From positions 1 to 64,000 of the forward strand of contig NZ_WNKF01000019.1 in NCBI RefSeq assembly GCF_010119225.1: a stretch of DNA of 64,000 bases, read 5' to 3'. Position 1 is the first letter of the stretch. Every line of letters starts with the position of its first letter. A program made the position numbers and the translations under genes. Source of the DNA: Cyclobacterium roseum. GTDB taxonomy: Bacteria; Bacteroidota; Bacteroidia; Cytophagales; Cyclobacteriaceae. The notes below the pieces were generated by a model that was not told the origin of the DNA, did not search any database, and worked only from the letters and a program-made list of their open reading frames with translations. Positions 45,153 through 54,999 of this stretch are shown here, one piece after another.

Positions 45153-46232
45153 ATGAAGTTACTGGACAAACTTATCATTAGAGATTTTCTCAAAACCTAC
45201 CTTTTCGTGGTTTTGATGTTGATCCTGATTGTGCTGGTGCTGGACTTTACGGAAAAAAACGACACTTACATCCGTAATAACGTCCCTACCAGTGAAGTGC
45301 TTCAGTACATGATGAATTACGGATTGTATCTTAATAATTTGCTTACTCCGATAACCGTTTTCATTTCGGTCGTTTTTATTACCTCAAAGATGGCTGGCAG
45401 AACAGAGATCATTGCCATTTTGAGTAGCGGGGTAAGTTTTTTACGGATGATGGTTCCATTTTTATTTTCTGCCTTATTGATAGCTGTCGTCAGTTTTTTT
45501 CTCAATGGCTGGGTGCTGCCCGTAGCAACGGCCGGAGTTTCGGAGTTTAAGGAAGAATATCTGGATAAGCAATACCAATCCAATCAACAAAACATTCATA
45601 TTAAAGTAGCTTCGGATCCGGAGGTCTATGCCTACATTTCCAGGTACTATACTTCCGTCAATACGGGCCGTGATTTCACGTTAGAGCACATAGATTCCGG
45701 GAGATTGGTATCCAAGTTTTCGGCGGACCGCATCGTATGGGATACCGCTAAAAATGTCTGGAGTGCCCGAAATTGGAAGTTGCGTGAATTGGAAGAAATG
45801 AAGGAAAACTGGTCTACCGGAGACGAGATGGATACTACGCTGTCGATCACACCCGATGATTTCGATCTTCCGCTAAATCACCATGAGACCCTTACCCTTC
45901 CCGAGTTGACCGATCAAATTCAAATTCTGGAAGAGCGGGGTGCGGATAATATCAGCTATTACCGGATTGAAAAATACGTGCGCTTTATGTCTCCTTTTGC
46001 GGCTATCCTACTCACCTTTATAGGGGTGATCGTATCGGCAAAAAAAACAAGGGGTGGGTCCGGATTTAAGATTGCCCTGGGGTTCCTATTGGCCTTTGTG
46101 TATATCATACTTTTTTTACTTTCCCGAACATTTGCGGAAGCAGGGACTGCCTATCCCGTATTAGCTGTCTGGATACCCAATATCGTTTTTGGACTTACGG
46201 GACTGGTTTTGTACAAGACCGTTCCCCGTTGA
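45153..46232 (+). CDS. LptF/LptG-family lipopolysaccharide export permease
   Basis: YjgP/YjgQ-family permease of 359 residues that pairs with LptB to pull lipopolysaccharide out of the inner membrane. The pattern is right: MKLLDKLIIRDFLKTYLFVVLMLILIVLVLDF, a second to third helix around NYGLYLNNLLTPITVFISVVFI, TEIIAILSSGVSFLRMMVPFL, a periplasmic domain (about 125-260) and three C-terminal helices starting FMSPFAAILLTFIGVIVSAKK. Whether it is LptF or LptG cannot be told. The EamA gene starts 2 bp after its stop. Confidence 0.92.
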   Translation: MKLLDKLIIRDFLKTYLFVVLMLILIVLVLDFTEKNDTYIRNNVPTSEVLQYMMNYGLYLNNLLTPITVFISVVFITSKMAGRTEIIAILSSGVSFLRMMVPFLFSALLIAVVSFFLNGWVLPVATAGVSEFKEEYLDKQYQSNQQNIHIKVASDPEVYAYISRYYTSVNTGRDFTLEHIDSGRLVSKFSADRIVWDTAKNVWSARNWKLRELEEMKENWSTGDEMDTTLSITPDDFDLPLNHHETLTLPELTDQIQILEERGADNISYYRIEKYVRFMSPFAAILLTFIGVIVSAKKTRGGSGFKIALGFLLAFVYIILFLLSRTFAEAGTAYPVLAVWIPNIVFGLTGLVLYKTVPR

Positions 46233-46233
46233 T

Positions 46234-47151
46234 ATGCATCAAGGGCTGATAAAAGATTATCTCTGGCTCCATTTGGTCGTACTCATCTGGGGATTTACCG
46301 CTGTTTTGGGATTGCTTATCCGTATTTCGCCGGTAGAGATTGTGCTATACCGCACCTTGCTTGCCAGTGCAGGGCTGGCCATTCTCATTTGGTTAAAAGG
46401 AAGGAGGCTACAGGTTCTGCTGAAAGATGCGGGAAAGTTCCTGGGAACAGGAGCATTGATCGGCCTTCACTGGACGCTGTTTTTCTGGTCTGCCCAGCTT
46501 TCGACGGCATCGGTCTGCCTGGCAGGCATGGCTACCTGTTCGCTTTGGACCGCTTTGATTGAACCGCTGGCTAACCGGCAACCTATTAAATGGTATGAGG
46601 TGGTATTGGGGCTGGTGGCCATTATTGGATTGATGGTTATTTTTAAGTTTGAGTCAGGCTATTGGCTGGGGTTGGGAATGGCGGTATTTTCAGCCATGAT
46701 TGGCGCCGTGTTTACCGTCATTAACGGGAAACTAACCCGCAGGCACAGCCCATTTATCATTTCCTTTTACGAAATGGGGGGTGCGTTTTTATTGTCTTTG
46801 TGTTTTTTACCAATTTATTATTTCTTTTTTTCTGACAGTGTATTTTCCGGGTTTCCCAGTGGTTGGGATTGGTTTTGGTTGCTAGTCCTTTCTCAGGTAT
46901 GTACCGTATTTGCCTTTACCGTGTCGGTAGAATTGATGAAACGGCTAACGGCATTTTCCATCAATCTGACCATAAATATGGAACCGGTATATGGGATATT
47001 ACTAGCGGTATTGGTCTTTGGGAATGAAGAAAAAATGAGTCCGGAATTTTATTGGGGAACCGGAATCATTTTGGCCTCCGTCTGCATGTATCCTGTCATC
47101 CAGTTTGTTCTTCGTCAGAAAAGAGTCCGTCAATTACGACGCATTCAGTAG
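46234..47151 (+). CDS. EamA-family (DMT) transporter
   Basis: Drug/metabolite transporter of 305 residues with about ten hydrophobic helices in two EamA repeats. Residue HLVVLIWGFTAVLGLLI begins repeat 1, and TVINGKLTRRHSPFIISFYEMGGAFLLSL begins the second half with the conserved ...MEPVYGILLAVLVFGNEEKMSPEFYWGTGIILASV helix pair. The start at 46234 (MHQGLIKDYLW) is preferred over an ATG at 46189 inside the permease gene. Substrate unknown. Its end is 1 bp from the convergent ispE. Confidence 0.9.
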   Translation: MHQGLIKDYLWLHLVVLIWGFTAVLGLLIRISPVEIVLYRTLLASAGLAILIWLKGRRLQVLLKDAGKFLGTGALIGLHWTLFFWSAQLSTASVCLAGMATCSLWTALIEPLANRQPIKWYEVVLGLVAIIGLMVIFKFESGYWLGLGMAVFSAMIGAVFTVINGKLTRRHSPFIISFYEMGGAFLLSLCFLPIYYFFFSDSVFSGFPSGWDWFWLLVLSQVCTVFAFTVSVELMKRLTAFSINLTINMEPVYGILLAVLVFGNEEKMSPEFYWGTGIILASVCMYPVIQFVLRQKRVRQLRRIQ

Positions 47152-47152
47152 G

Positions 47153-47962
47153 TCAGGAGAGTGGTTTCGAAAAGCGAACATAGTTTTTGGGAAAAATCAG
47201 GTTTTTTGGTTCTTGTTCAAAAAGACCAAATACGGCTGATCCAGAACCAGACATGGCCGCATACCAGGCACCTGCCTGATAAAGATGACTTTTGACAGCT
47301 GCGATTTCGGGATGGTTAGCGAAAATGCTTTTTTCAAAATCATTGAGTAGATCAGATTTCCAGGATAAGGGATCGGACAATACCTCAGCCATATTTTTTG
47401 TTGCCGGTCCTGGTGTCACGCCTGCATAGGCTTCCTGGGTACTTATGTGAATACCCGGATGTATGAGGATCAACCAGTTCCCGGCGAGGTCGACTTGTAT
47501 TTTTTCAAGGAGTTCCCCTCTACCGCTCGCCAATTGGGGTTCATTCCGGATGAAAAAGGGGCAGTCGCTTCCTAATTTCCCGGCATAGTCGCTTAATTTC
47601 TCATCATTCAGATCTAATTTGAACATTTCATTAAGCATTTTTAATGCAAATGCGGCATCTGAAGAGCCCCCTCCCAGACCAGCACCGATGGGGATGCACT
47701 TGTGCAAATGAGCCGTAATGGGTGAGATACCGGGGAAATCAGCAGCTATTAATTGGTATGCTTTCAGAATCAGGTTGCCTGTACTTTCGCCAGGGATGGG
47801 GATTCCGCTACAGCTAAATTCCGTGGTAGTTCCGGGAATAATTTCCAGGGCATCGCTGATGGGAACGGGGTAGAGGCAGCTTTGGATTTCGTGAAATCCG
47901 TCACTCCTTTTACTAAGAATATGCAGTCCCAGATTAATTTTGGCATTTGGAAAGGAAATCAT
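47153..47962 (-). CDS. ispE: 4-diphosphocytidyl-2-C-methyl-D-erythritol kinase
   Basis: GHMP kinase of 269 residues, fourth step of the MEP isoprenoid pathway. Motif I at the start is FPNAKINLGLHILSKRSDGFHEI, the ATP-binding loop is CIPIGAGLGGGSSDAAFAL, and motif III is AAMSGSGSAVFGLFE. Length is normal for this phylum. Single gene, convergent with the EamA transporter. Confidence 0.96.
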   Translation of the reverse strand: MISFPNAKINLGLHILSKRSDGFHEIQSCLYPVPISDALEIIPGTTTEFSCSGIPIPGESTGNLILKAYQLIAADFPGISPITAHLHKCIPIGAGLGGGSSDAAFALKMLNEMFKLDLNDEKLSDYAGKLGSDCPFFIRNEPQLASGRGELLEKIQVDLAGNWLILIHPGIHISTQEAYAGVTPGPATKNMAEVLSDPLSWKSDLLNDFEKSIFANHPEIAAVKSHLYQAGAWYAAMSGSGSAVFGLFEQEPKNLIFPKNYVRFSKPLS

Positions 47963-48266
47963 AGCGAGATCGAATTTGAATTCAAAAGTAAAAGAAAGTG
48001 TTGGAAAAGTATCAAACCGCTGGTAAATACGGGGATTTGGAAATGGATTGTCGGGCTGGCAATGTCGGGTCTGCCGGGGATAAAAGGTGGTTTAAAGCAA
48101 AAAAAATAGCAAATAACTGCCTCAGAATAATATTTTGAAAATTTTTACATTAATAAAATTTAAAAAATTAAATTTCTCTATAATTGTAATAATAAACTAT
48201 AATTTCTAAATTAAATTCAATTACATAATTTTCTTGATTTCATTAAATTAAAAAAAGAAATAAAAT
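47963..48266. other. Upstream flank of the branched-chain operon leader
   Basis: About 300 bp between ispE and the candidate promoter. The first 150 bp lie in front of ispE; the rest (48110-48266) is over 80% A+T by eye. No gene is seen. Confidence 0.4.
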
Positions 48267-48298
48267 ATTGTAAGTGTGGAATATGGGTTTTAATATTG
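48267..48298 (+). promoter_or_regulatory. Candidate promoter of the ilv-leu operon leader
   Basis: ATTG (48267-48270), a 20-bp spacer and TAATATTG (48291-48298) match the Bacteroidota -33 TTTG and -7 TAnnTTTG elements with one mismatch each. Transcription would start near 48305, giving a leader of about 200 nt before ilvD. Confidence 0.45.
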
Positions 48299-48348
48299 CA
48301 TTATAAATAGATGAAAAAATTAACGAAACCCATCAAAAGGTATTTAAA

Positions 48349-48396
48349 ATGTTCGTTTTAGTCAGCCTCGTCGTCCTAATTGTCATTATCATTTAG
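48349..48396 (+). CDS. ilv operon leader peptide (attenuator peptide)
   Basis: A 15-codon frame encodes MFVLVSLVVLIVIII followed by TAG (48394-48396). Twelve of 15 residues are branched-chain: five Val, three Leu and four Ile. A weak AAAAGG lies 8 nt before the ATG (48335-48340). The frame ends about 45 nt before the terminator hairpin and 110 nt before ilvD. The content fits a translated sensor of Val-, Leu- and Ile-tRNA charging: a ribosome stalled here would shift the downstream RNA fold. Too short to be found by gene callers. An overlapping frame from 48311 (MKKLTKPIK...) has no such bias and is not favoured. Confidence 0.85.
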   Translation: MFVLVSLVVLIVIII

Positions 48397-48472
48397 TAAG
48401 TGATGAAGCGCTGATCTATTACCGATAGAAAGAATCAATAAAGTGCTTCATTTGAGTGAAGCACTTTTTTTT
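48361..48472 (+). promoter_or_regulatory. Transcription attenuator with antiterminator and terminator, ahead of ilvD
   Basis: Segment 1 (GTCAGC, 48361-48366, inside the leader peptide) can pair with segment 2 (GCTGAT, 48410-48415). Segment 2 (TGAAGCGCT, 48404-48412) can instead pair over nine bases with segment 3 (AGTGCTTCA, 48442-48450). Segment 3 is also the left arm of the terminator. The 2:3 pairing and the terminator are therefore exclusive. A ribosome stalled at Val/Leu/Ile codons would cover segment 1 and favour antitermination. Confidence 0.78.
48440..48472 (+). terminator. Attenuator terminator of the ilv leader
   Basis: AAAGTGCTTCA, loop TTTG region, TGAAGCACTTT with eight T residues. 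A textbook intrinsic terminator 34 bp before the ilvD start and with no complete upstream gene to end, so it must act on the leader transcript. Confidence 0.9.
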
Positions 48473-48506
48473 ATAAGCCAGTCCTTAAAAAAACCGATAC
48501 AAAATA

Positions 48507-50189
48507 ATGAGTAATTCGAAGAAACACAGTTGGGAGGTAAGTGATAACCAGGAAAATCCTGCTTCCATGGCCATGTTGTACGCCACCGGTCTTTCAGATG
48601 AAAAGATGAAACAACCGTTTGTGGGCGTGGCAAGTTGTGGTTATGAAAGTAACCCTTGTAACATGCATCTCAATGATTTTGCGAGGGCCATTAAGGCCTC
48701 AGCCGTGGAATCGAAACTCACAGGCATGGTTTTCAACACCATTGGAATTAGTGATGGCATCTCCATGGGAACAGCCGGTATGCGGTATAGCCTGCCATCC
48801 AGAGAGATCATTGCCGATTCCATTGAGTCATTTATATTAGGTCATTCGTTTGATGGGATCGTTGCGGTAGCAGGATGTGACAAAAACATGCCAGGAGCCA
48901 TCATGGGCATGCTGCGGGTCAATCGCCCCAGCATCATGGTCTATGGAGGAACAATCCGATCCGGAAAGTACAAAGGAGAAAAGCTTAATATCGTGTCCGC
49001 TTTTGAAGCCTATGGAAAGCGCCTCAAAAATGAGATAAACGATGAGGATTATATGGGAGTAATAAAAAACGCCTGTCCGGGTGCGGGTGCCTGTGGTGGC
49101 ATGTACACTGCAAATACCATGTCATCAGCCATTGAGGCCATGGGATTGTCGCTTCCTTACAGTGCTTCCAATCCCGCCAATTCCAAGGAAAAGGCGGCAG
49201 AATGTGAAGCAGCTGGGGAGTTTATCGCTAATTTATTGGCCATGGACCTGAAGCCAAAGGATATCCTGACCCGAAAGAGTCTGGAGAATGCTGTCAGAGT
49301 AGTGGTAGCATTAGCGGGGAGTACCAATGCGGTGTTGCACTTATTGGCGATTGCAAAAACAGCCAATATTGACTTCGGTTTGGAGGACTTCAAAAAGATT
49401 AATGCCACCACGCCGGTGTTGGGCGATTTCAAACCCAGCGGAAAATTCCTAATGGAGGACTTGCATGACCAGGGTGGGTTGCCTGCTTTTATGAAGTATT
49501 TGTTGGATAACGGCTTGCTTCATGGAGATTGTATGACGGTAACCGGTAAGACGCTGGCTGAAAACCTGGCCGATGTGACTCCGGTGAAGGCTGCAAAAGG
49601 CAATGTCATCCACCCGTTGGAAGATCCCATCAAAGCAACAGGTCACCTGTGTATTTTGAATGGTAACCTGGCACCAGAGGGTGCCGTTGCGAAGATTTCG
49701 GGGAAAGAAGGGGTCTCCTTTACCGGTCCGGCGAAGGTATACAACTCCGAGCAGGAGGCCAATGAGGCGATGAAAAACCAGGAAGTTCAAAAGGGAGATG
49801 TGGTGGTAATCCGGTATGTAGGGCCTAAAGGAGGCCCCGGTATGCCGGAAATGCTGAAACCGACCTCCATTATCATTGGATCCGGTTTGGGATCCGATGT
49901 GGCCTTGATCACTGATGGTCGCTTCTCTGGAGGTACCCACGGCTTTGTGGTAGGCCATGTAACCCCTGAGGCGTATTCAGGAGGACCGATTGGGCTGTTG
50001 CAAAACGGAGATGTGGTCACCATCAATGCGGAGACCCTGGAAATCAGCTGCAATGTGTCAGAGGAAATCTTTGCAGAGCGAAAAAAATCCTGGGTAAACA
50101 AAGATTTAAGCCATTTAATTGGAACGCTAAAAAAATATTCTCAGTTAGTTTCTACGGCATCCGAAGGATGCGTGACCGATAAAAGTTAA
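48507..50189 (+). CDS. ilvD: Dihydroxy-acid dehydratase
   Basis: Fe-S dehydratase of 560 residues, third common step of valine and isoleucine synthesis (and of the leucine precursor). Cluster-ligand regions are visible: [27 protein letters not shown] and [20 protein letters not shown]. The C-terminal substrate motif is [23 protein letters not shown]. First gene of the operon ilvDBNC-leuACD-cimA-leuB, controlled by the leader attenuator. ilvB starts 5 bp after its stop. Confidence 0.97.
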   Translation: MSNSKKHSWEVSDNQENPASMAMLYATGLSDEKMKQPFVGVASCGYESNPCNMHLNDFARAIKASAVESKLTGMVFNTIGISDGISMGTAGMRYSLPSREIIADSIESFILGHSFDGIVAVAGCDKNMPGAIMGMLRVNRPSIMVYGGTIRSGKYKGEKLNIVSAFEAYGKRLKNEINDEDYMGVIKNACPGAGACGGMYTANTMSSAIEAMGLSLPYSASNPANSKEKAAECEAAGEFIANLLAMDLKPKDILTRKSLENAVRVVVALAGSTNAVLHLLAIAKTANIDFGLEDFKKINATTPVLGDFKPSGKFLMEDLHDQGGLPAFMKYLLDNGLLHGDCMTVTGKTLAENLADVTPVKAAKGNVIHPLEDPIKATGHLCILNGNLAPEGAVAKISGKEGVSFTGPAKVYNSEQEANEAMKNQEVQKGDVVVIRYVGPKGGPGMPEMLKPTSIIIGSGLGSDVALITDGRFSGGTHGFVVGHVTPEAYSGGPIGLLQNGDVVTINAETLEISCNVSEEIFAERKKSWVNKDLSHLIGTLKKYSQLVSTASEGCVTDKS

Positions 50190-50194
50190 CGATT

Positions 50195-51889
50195 ATGAAT
50201 GATTCACAAATAAGAGGGGCCGAAATTGTCATCAAGTCATTGGTGGCAGAAAATGCCAGGTATATTTTTGGCTATCCCGGAGGTGCTATCATGCCCGTTT
50301 ACGATGCCCTCTATGACTACATGGATCAAATCCAGCATATCCTTACCCGACACGAGCAGGGCGCTATTCACGCAGCCCAGGGTTATGCGCGCGTTTCCGG
50401 CCAGGTTGGTGTATGCATGGCTACCTCCGGTCCAGGGGCTACCAACTTGATAACAGGGATTGCGGATGCGCTGATAGACAGTACTCCGTTGGTCTGTATC
50501 ACGGGGCAGGTGGTCTCTCCGCTTTTGGGTACAGATGCCTTTCAGGAAACGGATGTGGTGGGTATTTCCATGCCCGGTACCAAGTGGAACATTCAAGTCA
50601 GAAAAGTGGAGGACATCGCTCCGGCTATTGCCAAGGGCTTTCATATTGCCAGATCGGGTCGGCCGGGGCCGGTCTTGATAGATATTACCAAAGATGCGCA
50701 AATTGCGCTTGGGGAATTCAATTACGTTCCTTGCCTGAATATCCGGTCATACCGGCCCTATCCAAAAGTTGAGGATCATATCATTGAAAAAGCGGCCGCA
50801 CTGATTAACCAGGCCGAAAGACCTTATGTGCTCTTTGGACAGGGCGTTGTTTTGGGAAAAGCAGAAAAAGCGTTGCGTGCCTTCTTGGACAAAACCGGCA
50901 TTCCGGCAGCCTGTACCTTACTGGGAACAGGGGCACTTCCGGAGAGCCACCCGAACTTTGTCGGAAAGCTGGGAATGCATGGCAACTATGGCCCCAATTT
51001 GCTTACCAATCAGTGCGATGTGCTTATTGCCATTGGGATGCGCTTTGACGACCGGGTAACCGGGGATGTAAAGCGCTATGCCAAGCAGGCAAAAGTAATC
51101 CACCTGGAACTGGATCCGGCAGAAATAGATAAGAATGTAAAATGCGAGCTAGCAGTTTTGGGAGATTGCAAGGTTAGTTTGGAAAAGCTCACCGAAAAGG
51201 TAGCGAAGGGCAACCATCCTGAGTGGATCATGAAATTCAGAGAGCTCGAAGCCGAGGAAAAGCGCGTAGTAGTCGGAAACGACCTTTCGCCGACCAAAGT
51301 AGGTTTGACCATGGGAGAAGTAATCCGGCACATCAACGAATTCAAGGCAGATGATGCCATTCTGGTTACCGATGTAGGCCAACACCAAATGGTCGCCTGG
51401 AGGTACTTTGAATACAAAACCACCCGTACGCAGGTCACTTCCGGAGGGCTGGGAACCATGGGTTTTGCCCTTCCGGCGGCTTTGGGTGCTCAGCTGCACG
51501 ATTACAACCGGCAGGTTATCTGTGTAGTAGGTGATGGCGGCATCCAAATGACCATTCAGGAATTGGGGACCATCATGCAGACTAAGGCACCGGTAAAAGT
51601 GGTGTTGTTGAATAATAACTTTCTGGGAATGGTAAGGCAATGGCAGCAATTGTTCTTTGATAAGCGTTATTCCTTTACCGAATTAGACAACCCGGATTTT
51701 ATTAAAATTGCGGAAGCGTACAATTTCAAAGTCCAGAAAGTAGATGAGCGGACAGATCTGCGGCAAGCAGTTGCCGAGATGTTTGTACACGAAGGACCTT
51801 ATTTTCTAGAAGTAGTCGTAGAAAAAGAAGACAACGTGTTTCCGATGATTGCCACGGGAAGTTCAGTAGAAGAAGTAAGACTTAGTTGA
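50195..51889 (+). CDS. ilvB: Acetolactate synthase, large (catalytic) subunit
   Basis: ThDP enzyme of 564 residues that condenses pyruvate with pyruvate or 2-oxobutyrate. The cofactor-activating Glu is in RHEQGAIHAAQGYARVSG, the ThDP/Mg site is GDGGIQMTIQELGTIMQTKAPVKVVLLNNNFLGMVRQWQ, and FAD-binding GMHGNYGPNLL is present. It is followed by the regulatory subunit gene 5 bp later. Confidence 0.97.
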   Translation: MNDSQIRGAEIVIKSLVAENARYIFGYPGGAIMPVYDALYDYMDQIQHILTRHEQGAIHAAQGYARVSGQVGVCMATSGPGATNLITGIADALIDSTPLVCITGQVVSPLLGTDAFQETDVVGISMPGTKWNIQVRKVEDIAPAIAKGFHIARSGRPGPVLIDITKDAQIALGEFNYVPCLNIRSYRPYPKVEDHIIEKAAALINQAERPYVLFGQGVVLGKAEKALRAFLDKTGIPAACTLLGTGALPESHPNFVGKLGMHGNYGPNLLTNQCDVLIAIGMRFDDRVTGDVKRYAKQAKVIHLELDPAEIDKNVKCELAVLGDCKVSLEKLTEKVAKGNHPEWIMKFRELEAEEKRVVVGNDLSPTKVGLTMGEVIRHINEFKADDAILVTDVGQHQMVAWRYFEYKTTRTQVTSGGLGTMGFALPAALGAQLHDYNRQVICVVGDGGIQMTIQELGTIMQTKAPVKVVLLNNNFLGMVRQWQQLFFDKRYSFTELDNPDFIKIAEAYNFKVQKVDERTDLRQAVAEMFVHEGPYFLEVVVEKEDNVFPMIATGSSVEEVRLS

Positions 51890-51894
51890 TTCAA

Positions 51895-52395
51895 ATGAAT
51901 AAGAGATATACAATTTCTGTTTTCACAGAAAATTTCATTGGTATACTCAGCAGGATTACGCTGATATTTACCCGAAGAGGCATCAATATTGATGGGTTTA
52001 CGGCATCGGAAAGCCGGGAAGAAGGCATCTATCGAATTAGCATTGTGGTGACCACGAGCGAGGAGCAGATCATACAGCTATCCAAGCAGATAGAAAAAAT
52101 CATAGATGTGATCAAAGCCTTTTATTATCTGGATGATGAAATGGTTTTTCAGGAGATTGCCCTGTACAAAATCCCCATTGACTCCATTGATTCCGGGCTC
52201 GAAAAAGTGATCCGTCAGCACAATGCCCGGATCATTTCTGCGGAGAAAGATTTTGTGGTCATCGAAATGACGGGGCATAAAGAAGAGACCCAGGAGCTGT
52301 TAGAAGTTTTAAAGGATTTTAATGTCTTGGAATTTGTACGCTCAGGGAGAGTGGCGGTGGCCAAACCCATGGAAACGATCGATAAATATTTGTAA
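51895..52395 (+). CDS. ilvN: Acetolactate synthase, small (regulatory) subunit
   Basis: ACT-domain subunit of 166 residues that stabilises IlvB and gives valine feedback inhibition. The ATG at 51895 is preferred to a TTG at 51886 that overlaps the ilvB stop. ACT domain: RYTISVFTENFIGILSRITLIFTRRGINIDGFTASESREEGIYRISIVV; the C-terminal domain (IRQHNARIISAEKDFVVIEMTGHKEETQELLEVLKDFNVLEFVRSGRVAVAK) is also normal. Confidence 0.96.
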   Translation: MNKRYTISVFTENFIGILSRITLIFTRRGINIDGFTASESREEGIYRISIVVTTSEEQIIQLSKQIEKIIDVIKAFYYLDDEMVFQEIALYKIPIDSIDSGLEKVIRQHNARIISAEKDFVVIEMTGHKEETQELLEVLKDFNVLEFVRSGRVAVAKPMETIDKYL

Positions 52396-52425
52396 CCTAT
52401 TTACATTAAATTTTAATATATAATT

Positions 52426-53469
52426 ATGAAACTGAAGTTCGGTACAGTTGAAGAAAATGTCGTAACAAGGGAAGAATTTCCACTTGAAAAAGCCAAAGAA
52501 GTACTAAAAGATGAAGTAATAGCCGTACTGGGGTACGGGGTACAGGGGCCGGGACAGGCGCTTAACCTCAAAGATAATGGCTTCAATGTCATCGTCGGAC
52601 AGCGAAAGGGGTCCAAAACCTGGGATAAGGCTATTGCAGATGGCTGGGTTCCCGGAGAAACCCTTTTTGAGTTGGAAGAGGCCTGCGAAAGAGGTACCAT
52701 CCTTCAGTTTTTGCTTTCCGATGCCGGTCAGATTGCCCTATGGCCAACGGTGAAGAAACACCTGACACCTGGTAAAGCCTTGTATTTCTCCCATGGTTTC
52801 GGGATCACTTACAAGGATCAGACAGGAATCATCCCATCAAAAGACGTGGATGTAATCTTAGTGGCCCCCAAAGGGTCAGGAACTTCCTTGAGGAGAATGT
52901 TTGTTGAAGGAAGAGGATTGAATTCTTCGTTTGCCATTTATCAGGATGCTACAGGAAAAGCCAGAGACAGGGTTGTGGCTTTGGGAATTGGAGTAGGTTC
53001 CGGATACTTATTCGAAACGGATTTTTACAAGGAAGTAACTTCCGACCTCACGGGGGAAAGAGGAACTTTGATGGGTGCCATTCAGGGGATCTTTGCTGCC
53101 CAATACGAGGTGTTAAGAGCCAATGGTCATTCCCCTTCAGAAGCATTTAATGAAACGGTGGAAGAATTGACACAAAGCCTGATGCCTTTGGTCGCAGAAA
53201 ATGGAATGGATTGGATGTATGCCAATTGTTCTACTACCGCTCAGCGGGGAGCCCTTGATTGGTGGAAGCCTTTTAGAGATGCGACCAAGCCTGTTTTCGA
53301 AGAATTGTACAATAGTGTGAAAACCGGAAAGGAAGCTGCTAAATCTATTGAATCGAACAGCAAGTCTGATTACCGGGTGAAACTGGAGGAAGAGTTGAAA
53401 GAACTGCGAGAATCAGAAATGTGGCAGGCAGGATCTACCGTCCGTAAATTAAGACCAGAAAATAATTAA
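52426..53469 (+). CDS. ilvC: Ketol-acid reductoisomerase
   Basis: Class I KARI of 347 residues, second step of the valine/isoleucine pathway. The Rossmann site is [19 protein letters not shown], the cofactor loop [12 protein letters not shown] (Arg-Lys, Ser) points to NADPH, and the Mg site comprises LAPKGSGT-type ([17 protein letters not shown]) and [39 protein letters not shown] and [15 protein letters not shown] form the C-terminal helices. Confidence 0.97.
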   Translation: MKLKFGTVEENVVTREEFPLEKAKEVLKDEVIAVLGYGVQGPGQALNLKDNGFNVIVGQRKGSKTWDKAIADGWVPGETLFELEEACERGTILQFLLSDAGQIALWPTVKKHLTPGKALYFSHGFGITYKDQTGIIPSKDVDVILVAPKGSGTSLRRMFVEGRGLNSSFAIYQDATGKARDRVVALGIGVGSGYLFETDFYKEVTSDLTGERGTLMGAIQGIFAAQYEVLRANGHSPSEAFNETVEELTQSLMPLVAENGMDWMYANCSTTAQRGALDWWKPFRDATKPVFEELYNSVKTGKEAAKSIESNSKSDYRVKLEEELKELRESEMWQAGSTVRKLRPENN

Positions 53470-53477
53470 TCAATTTT

Positions 53478-54983
53478 ATGTCAGAAAAGCTTTGGATATT
53501 TGATACCACCCTTCGGGATGGTGAACAGGTACCGGGATGTCAGCTCGATACCAGGGAAAAGATTGTAGTAGCCAAGGCTTTGGAGGCATTGGGAGTTGAT
53601 GTTCTCGAGGCTGGATTTCCAGTATCCAGCCCCGGGGATTTCAATTCTGTTGTAGAAATATCCAAGGCAGTAGAGCATCCGATTATCTGTGCCTTATCCA
53701 GGGCGGTGGAGAAAGATATTGAAGTGGCTGCAGAGGCCTTGCGTTTTGCCAAGAGAAGCAGGATTCACACCGGCATTGGTGTGTCGGGGTATCATATTCA
53801 GCATAAGTTGAGAAGTACTCCGGAAGCTGTTTTGGAAAAAGCCGTCCGGGCGGTAAAGTTTGCCCGGAACCTGGTGGAGGAAGTGGAGTTTTATGCAGAA
53901 GATGCGGGACGGGCATCACCGGAATTTCTGGTGCAGGTTTTGGAGGCTGTGATCAAGGCGGGTGCCCGGGTGGTAAACATTCCGGATACTACCGGTTATT
54001 GTCTGCCTGAGCAGTATGGAGAAATCATCCGTCACCTCAAAGAAAATGTTTCCAATATCGACCAAGCCATCATTGCCACCCATTGTCACAACGACCTGGG
54101 GCTGGCTACCGCCAATAGCCTGGCAGGTGTTATGAATGGGGCCAGACAAGTGGAAGTTACCATGAATGGTATTGGAGAGCGAGCGGGGAATACCTCCCTG
54201 GAAGAAGTGGTGATGGCTATCAAAAGCCATAAGGAGATACCTGTGTATACTGATATCAATACCAAAAAGATTTACGAAACCAGCAGGATTATCTCCAAGT
54301 TGATGAACATGCCCATTCAGCCAAATAAAGCGATTGTGGGCAGGAATGCTTTTGCTCACTCCAGTGGAATCCATCAGGACGGGGTGCTAAAAAACAGAGA
54401 GAATTATGAAATAATCGATCCCAAAGAGGTGGGGGTAGAAGAGTCTTCCATTGTGCTTACCGCCCGGAGTGGCAGGGCAGCGCTAAAACACCACCTAAAA
54501 TTGCTTGGGTATGAGTTCGAAAAAGAAAAGCTGGACGAAATCTACGAAGACTTTTTGGTACTTGCGGATTCTAAACGAGACATAGGAAGGAAAGATTTAC
54601 TTTCTTTATTAGGGGAGCACCTGGAGCATTCTCCTTTTATTGCGCTCGAAGAAATTTCCTATCAGGGAAAAGAAGGGGAAGAAGCGTATGCTGAAGTTGC
54701 CTTGAATATTGGGGAGGAAGTAAAGAAGGGGTCTTCCATCGGTAATGGACCTGTGGATGCGGTGATTAAGTCCATCAAGCAGTTGATACCACATGAAGTA
54801 ATTCTGGATGAATTTCTGATTCAGGCCATGACTAAAGGCAGCGACGATACATGCAAGGTACACATGCGCCTGATGCATGAAGGGAAGCCGTACCACGGAT
54901 TTGGTTCCGAAACAGACATTGTCCTGGCCTCCGCAAAAGCCTTTTTAGATGCGTTAAATAAATTACCGGTCAAGGCAACTTGA
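53478..54983 (+). CDS. leuA: 2-isopropylmalate synthase
   Basis: Claisen-type synthase of 501 residues that starts leucine synthesis from 2-oxoisovalerate and acetyl-CoA. [15 protein letters not shown] marks the catalytic TIM barrel with the metal Asp; [37 protein letters not shown] holds the His-x-His metal ligands. The C-terminal domain (about 375-501; [28 protein letters not shown]) is the LeuA leucine-binding dimer domain, so feedback control by leucine is likely. Located 8 bp after ilvC. Confidence 0.96.
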   Translation: MSEKLWIFDTTLRDGEQVPGCQLDTREKIVVAKALEALGVDVLEAGFPVSSPGDFNSVVEISKAVEHPIICALSRAVEKDIEVAAEALRFAKRSRIHTGIGVSGYHIQHKLRSTPEAVLEKAVRAVKFARNLVEEVEFYAEDAGRASPEFLVQVLEAVIKAGARVVNIPDTTGYCLPEQYGEIIRHLKENVSNIDQAIIATHCHNDLGLATANSLAGVMNGARQVEVTMNGIGERAGNTSLEEVVMAIKSHKEIPVYTDINTKKIYETSRIISKLMNMPIQPNKAIVGRNAFAHSSGIHQDGVLKNRENYEIIDPKEVGVEESSIVLTARSGRAALKHHLKLLGYEFEKEKLDEIYEDFLVLADSKRDIGRKDLLSLLGEHLEHSPFIALEEISYQGKEGEEAYAEVALNIGEEVKKGSSIGNGPVDAVIKSIKQLIPHEVILDEFLIQAMTKGSDDTCKVHMRLMHEGKPYHGFGSETDIVLASAKAFLDALNKLPVKAT

Positions 54984-54999
54984 CAAAAACATACTATAG

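Noticed and set aside
48311-48361. Alternative leader frame starting MKKLTKPIK
   Set aside because: It overlaps the Val/Leu/Ile-rich frame, has no amino acid bias and ends within it; the 48349 frame is a better fit to attenuation.
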